This document shows positions 63,605 to 64,000 of a stretch of 64,000 nucleotides of DNA, piece after piece. Position numbers and translations under genes: made by a program. The DNA lies in contig JAHDCU010000004.1 in NCBI GenBank assembly GCA_020629715.1, positions 372,001-436,000 on the forward strand, read 5' to 3'. This stretch comes from Saprospiraceae bacterium. Lineage in GTDB: Bacteria > Bacteroidota > Bacteroidia > Chitinophagales > Saprospiraceae. The first letter of the stretch is position 1; each line of letters begins with the position of its first letter. The notes under the pieces are model-generated. The model ran no database searches and was not told where the DNA came from. It worked only from the letters and a program-made list of their open reading frames with translations.

Positions 63605-64000
63605 ATGATAAAATATATCTATACCATAATCACAATTTTGCTACTTAGCATCAATACTCATGCCCAAGATGATAAACTAAACGTCCTATCCTCGGCCAAC
63701 ATTTTTGCCGATATGGCTTCTAATATTGGTGGCGATCTGATCAATTCTGACTTTATCGTCCCAACTGGGGGTGACCCACATCTATACGAGCCTACTCCTA
63801 GCGATGTACTCCGAGTCACTAAAGCTGATATAATTTTGCTTAATGGTCTGACCTTTGAAGGATGGATCAATGAACTCATTGAAAATTCTGGCACGAAAGC
63901 GAAAGTATATACTATCACAAAAGGGATAAATGCCATCACCAGCTCCGAGTATGAAAACTCTGCAGATCCTCATGCTTGGATGGATGCCTCCAATGCTCTC
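63605..64000 (+). CDS. Metal ABC transporter substrate-binding protein, cut by the window end
   Basis: The first 132 residues of a periplasmic metal-binding protein of the ZnuA/MntC/TroA cluster A-I. A signal peptide (IITILLLSINTHAQ) is followed by SANIFADMASNIGGD, the ligand segment TGGDPHLYEPTPSD (His) and DPHAWMDASNAL (His). It starts 9 bp after the DtxR/MntR gene and is probably followed by permease and ATPase genes beyond the window. Confidence 0.9.
   Translation, partial: MIKYIYTIITILLLSINTHAQDDKLNVLSSANIFADMASNIGGDLINSDFIVPTGGDPHLYEPTPSDVLRVTKADIILLNGLTFEGWINELIENSGTKAKVYTITKGINAITSSEYENSADPHAWMDASNAL

Overview
The window is an AT-rich chromosomal segment of a member of the Bacteroidota, most likely a Saprospiria- or Chitinophagia-like lineage; the exact family is a guess. 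Evidence: a type IX secretion outer-membrane protein of the PorV/PorQ type, a large exported protein ending in a type IX sorting domain, many short lipoproteins with an LxxC lipobox, ribonuclease Y, Omp28- and DUF6029-type proteins, an F0 operon in the order B-E-F-H-A-G without D and C beside it, and promoters of the Bacteroidota form TTTG-N19/20-TAnnTTTG. No rRNA, tRNA or CRISPR array was seen.

Layout. 1-13.4 kb: rsmI; a run of palindromic repeats leading into an AAA/DUF4143 ATPase; a DPP-IV-like peptidase; a DJ-1-like lipoprotein with two small genes; a PorV-like protein; holA with an MscS channel; a methyltransferase; an OmpA lipoprotein; a YiaA-like protein; and an SGNH hydrolase whose upstream region looks broken by a stop codon. 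13.5-17.2 kb: a VapC-type toxin-antitoxin pair, an SDR enzyme, and a fused alpha-beta 2-oxoacid dehydrogenase E1 divergent from an Lrp/AsnC regulator with a DUF1835 gene. 18.4-27.7 kb: a phenylacetate catabolic cluster on the minus strand (paaE-A-[four-helix-bundle gene]-B-C-D-H-Z-G-Y). A palindromic operator overlaps the promoter in front of paaE. paaK and paaJ are not in the window.

27.8-36.3 kb: a lipoprotein and a sorting-domain protein; a complete IS1595-family element (30724-32864, perfect 8-bp target duplication) carrying a KilA-N passenger gene; an ArsP_2-type heavy-metal/manganese exporter; and a TetR regulator with an alpha/beta hydrolase. 36.3-43.9 kb: a CpcT/CpeT-family lipoprotein, an aminotransferase, and the ATP synthase operon atpB-E-F-H-A-[four-helix-bundle gene]-G, in which subunit a has a long histidine-rich exported N-terminus. 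44-48 kb: two lipoproteins, one with an HEGHH motif and an apparently out-of-frame signal peptide, then rny. 48-56 kb: pheT, an Omp28/DUF6029 pair divergent from a TlpA thioredoxin, and a Uup-like ABC-F ATPase. 56-64 kb: a carboxy-terminal protease, small lipoproteins, an apparently exported methyltransferase, a K+-dependent-type membrane pyrophosphatase, and a DtxR/MntR regulator starting a metal ABC-transporter operon cut by the window end.

The genes are mostly ordinary housekeeping and catabolic functions. The unusual signals are small and local: helically phased palindromes before the ATPase gene, the passenger-carrying IS, two unrelated four-helix-bundle genes inserted into otherwise conserved operons, two genes whose N-terminal membrane signals seem lost by small mutations, and a tandem heptamer shared by two convergent genes.
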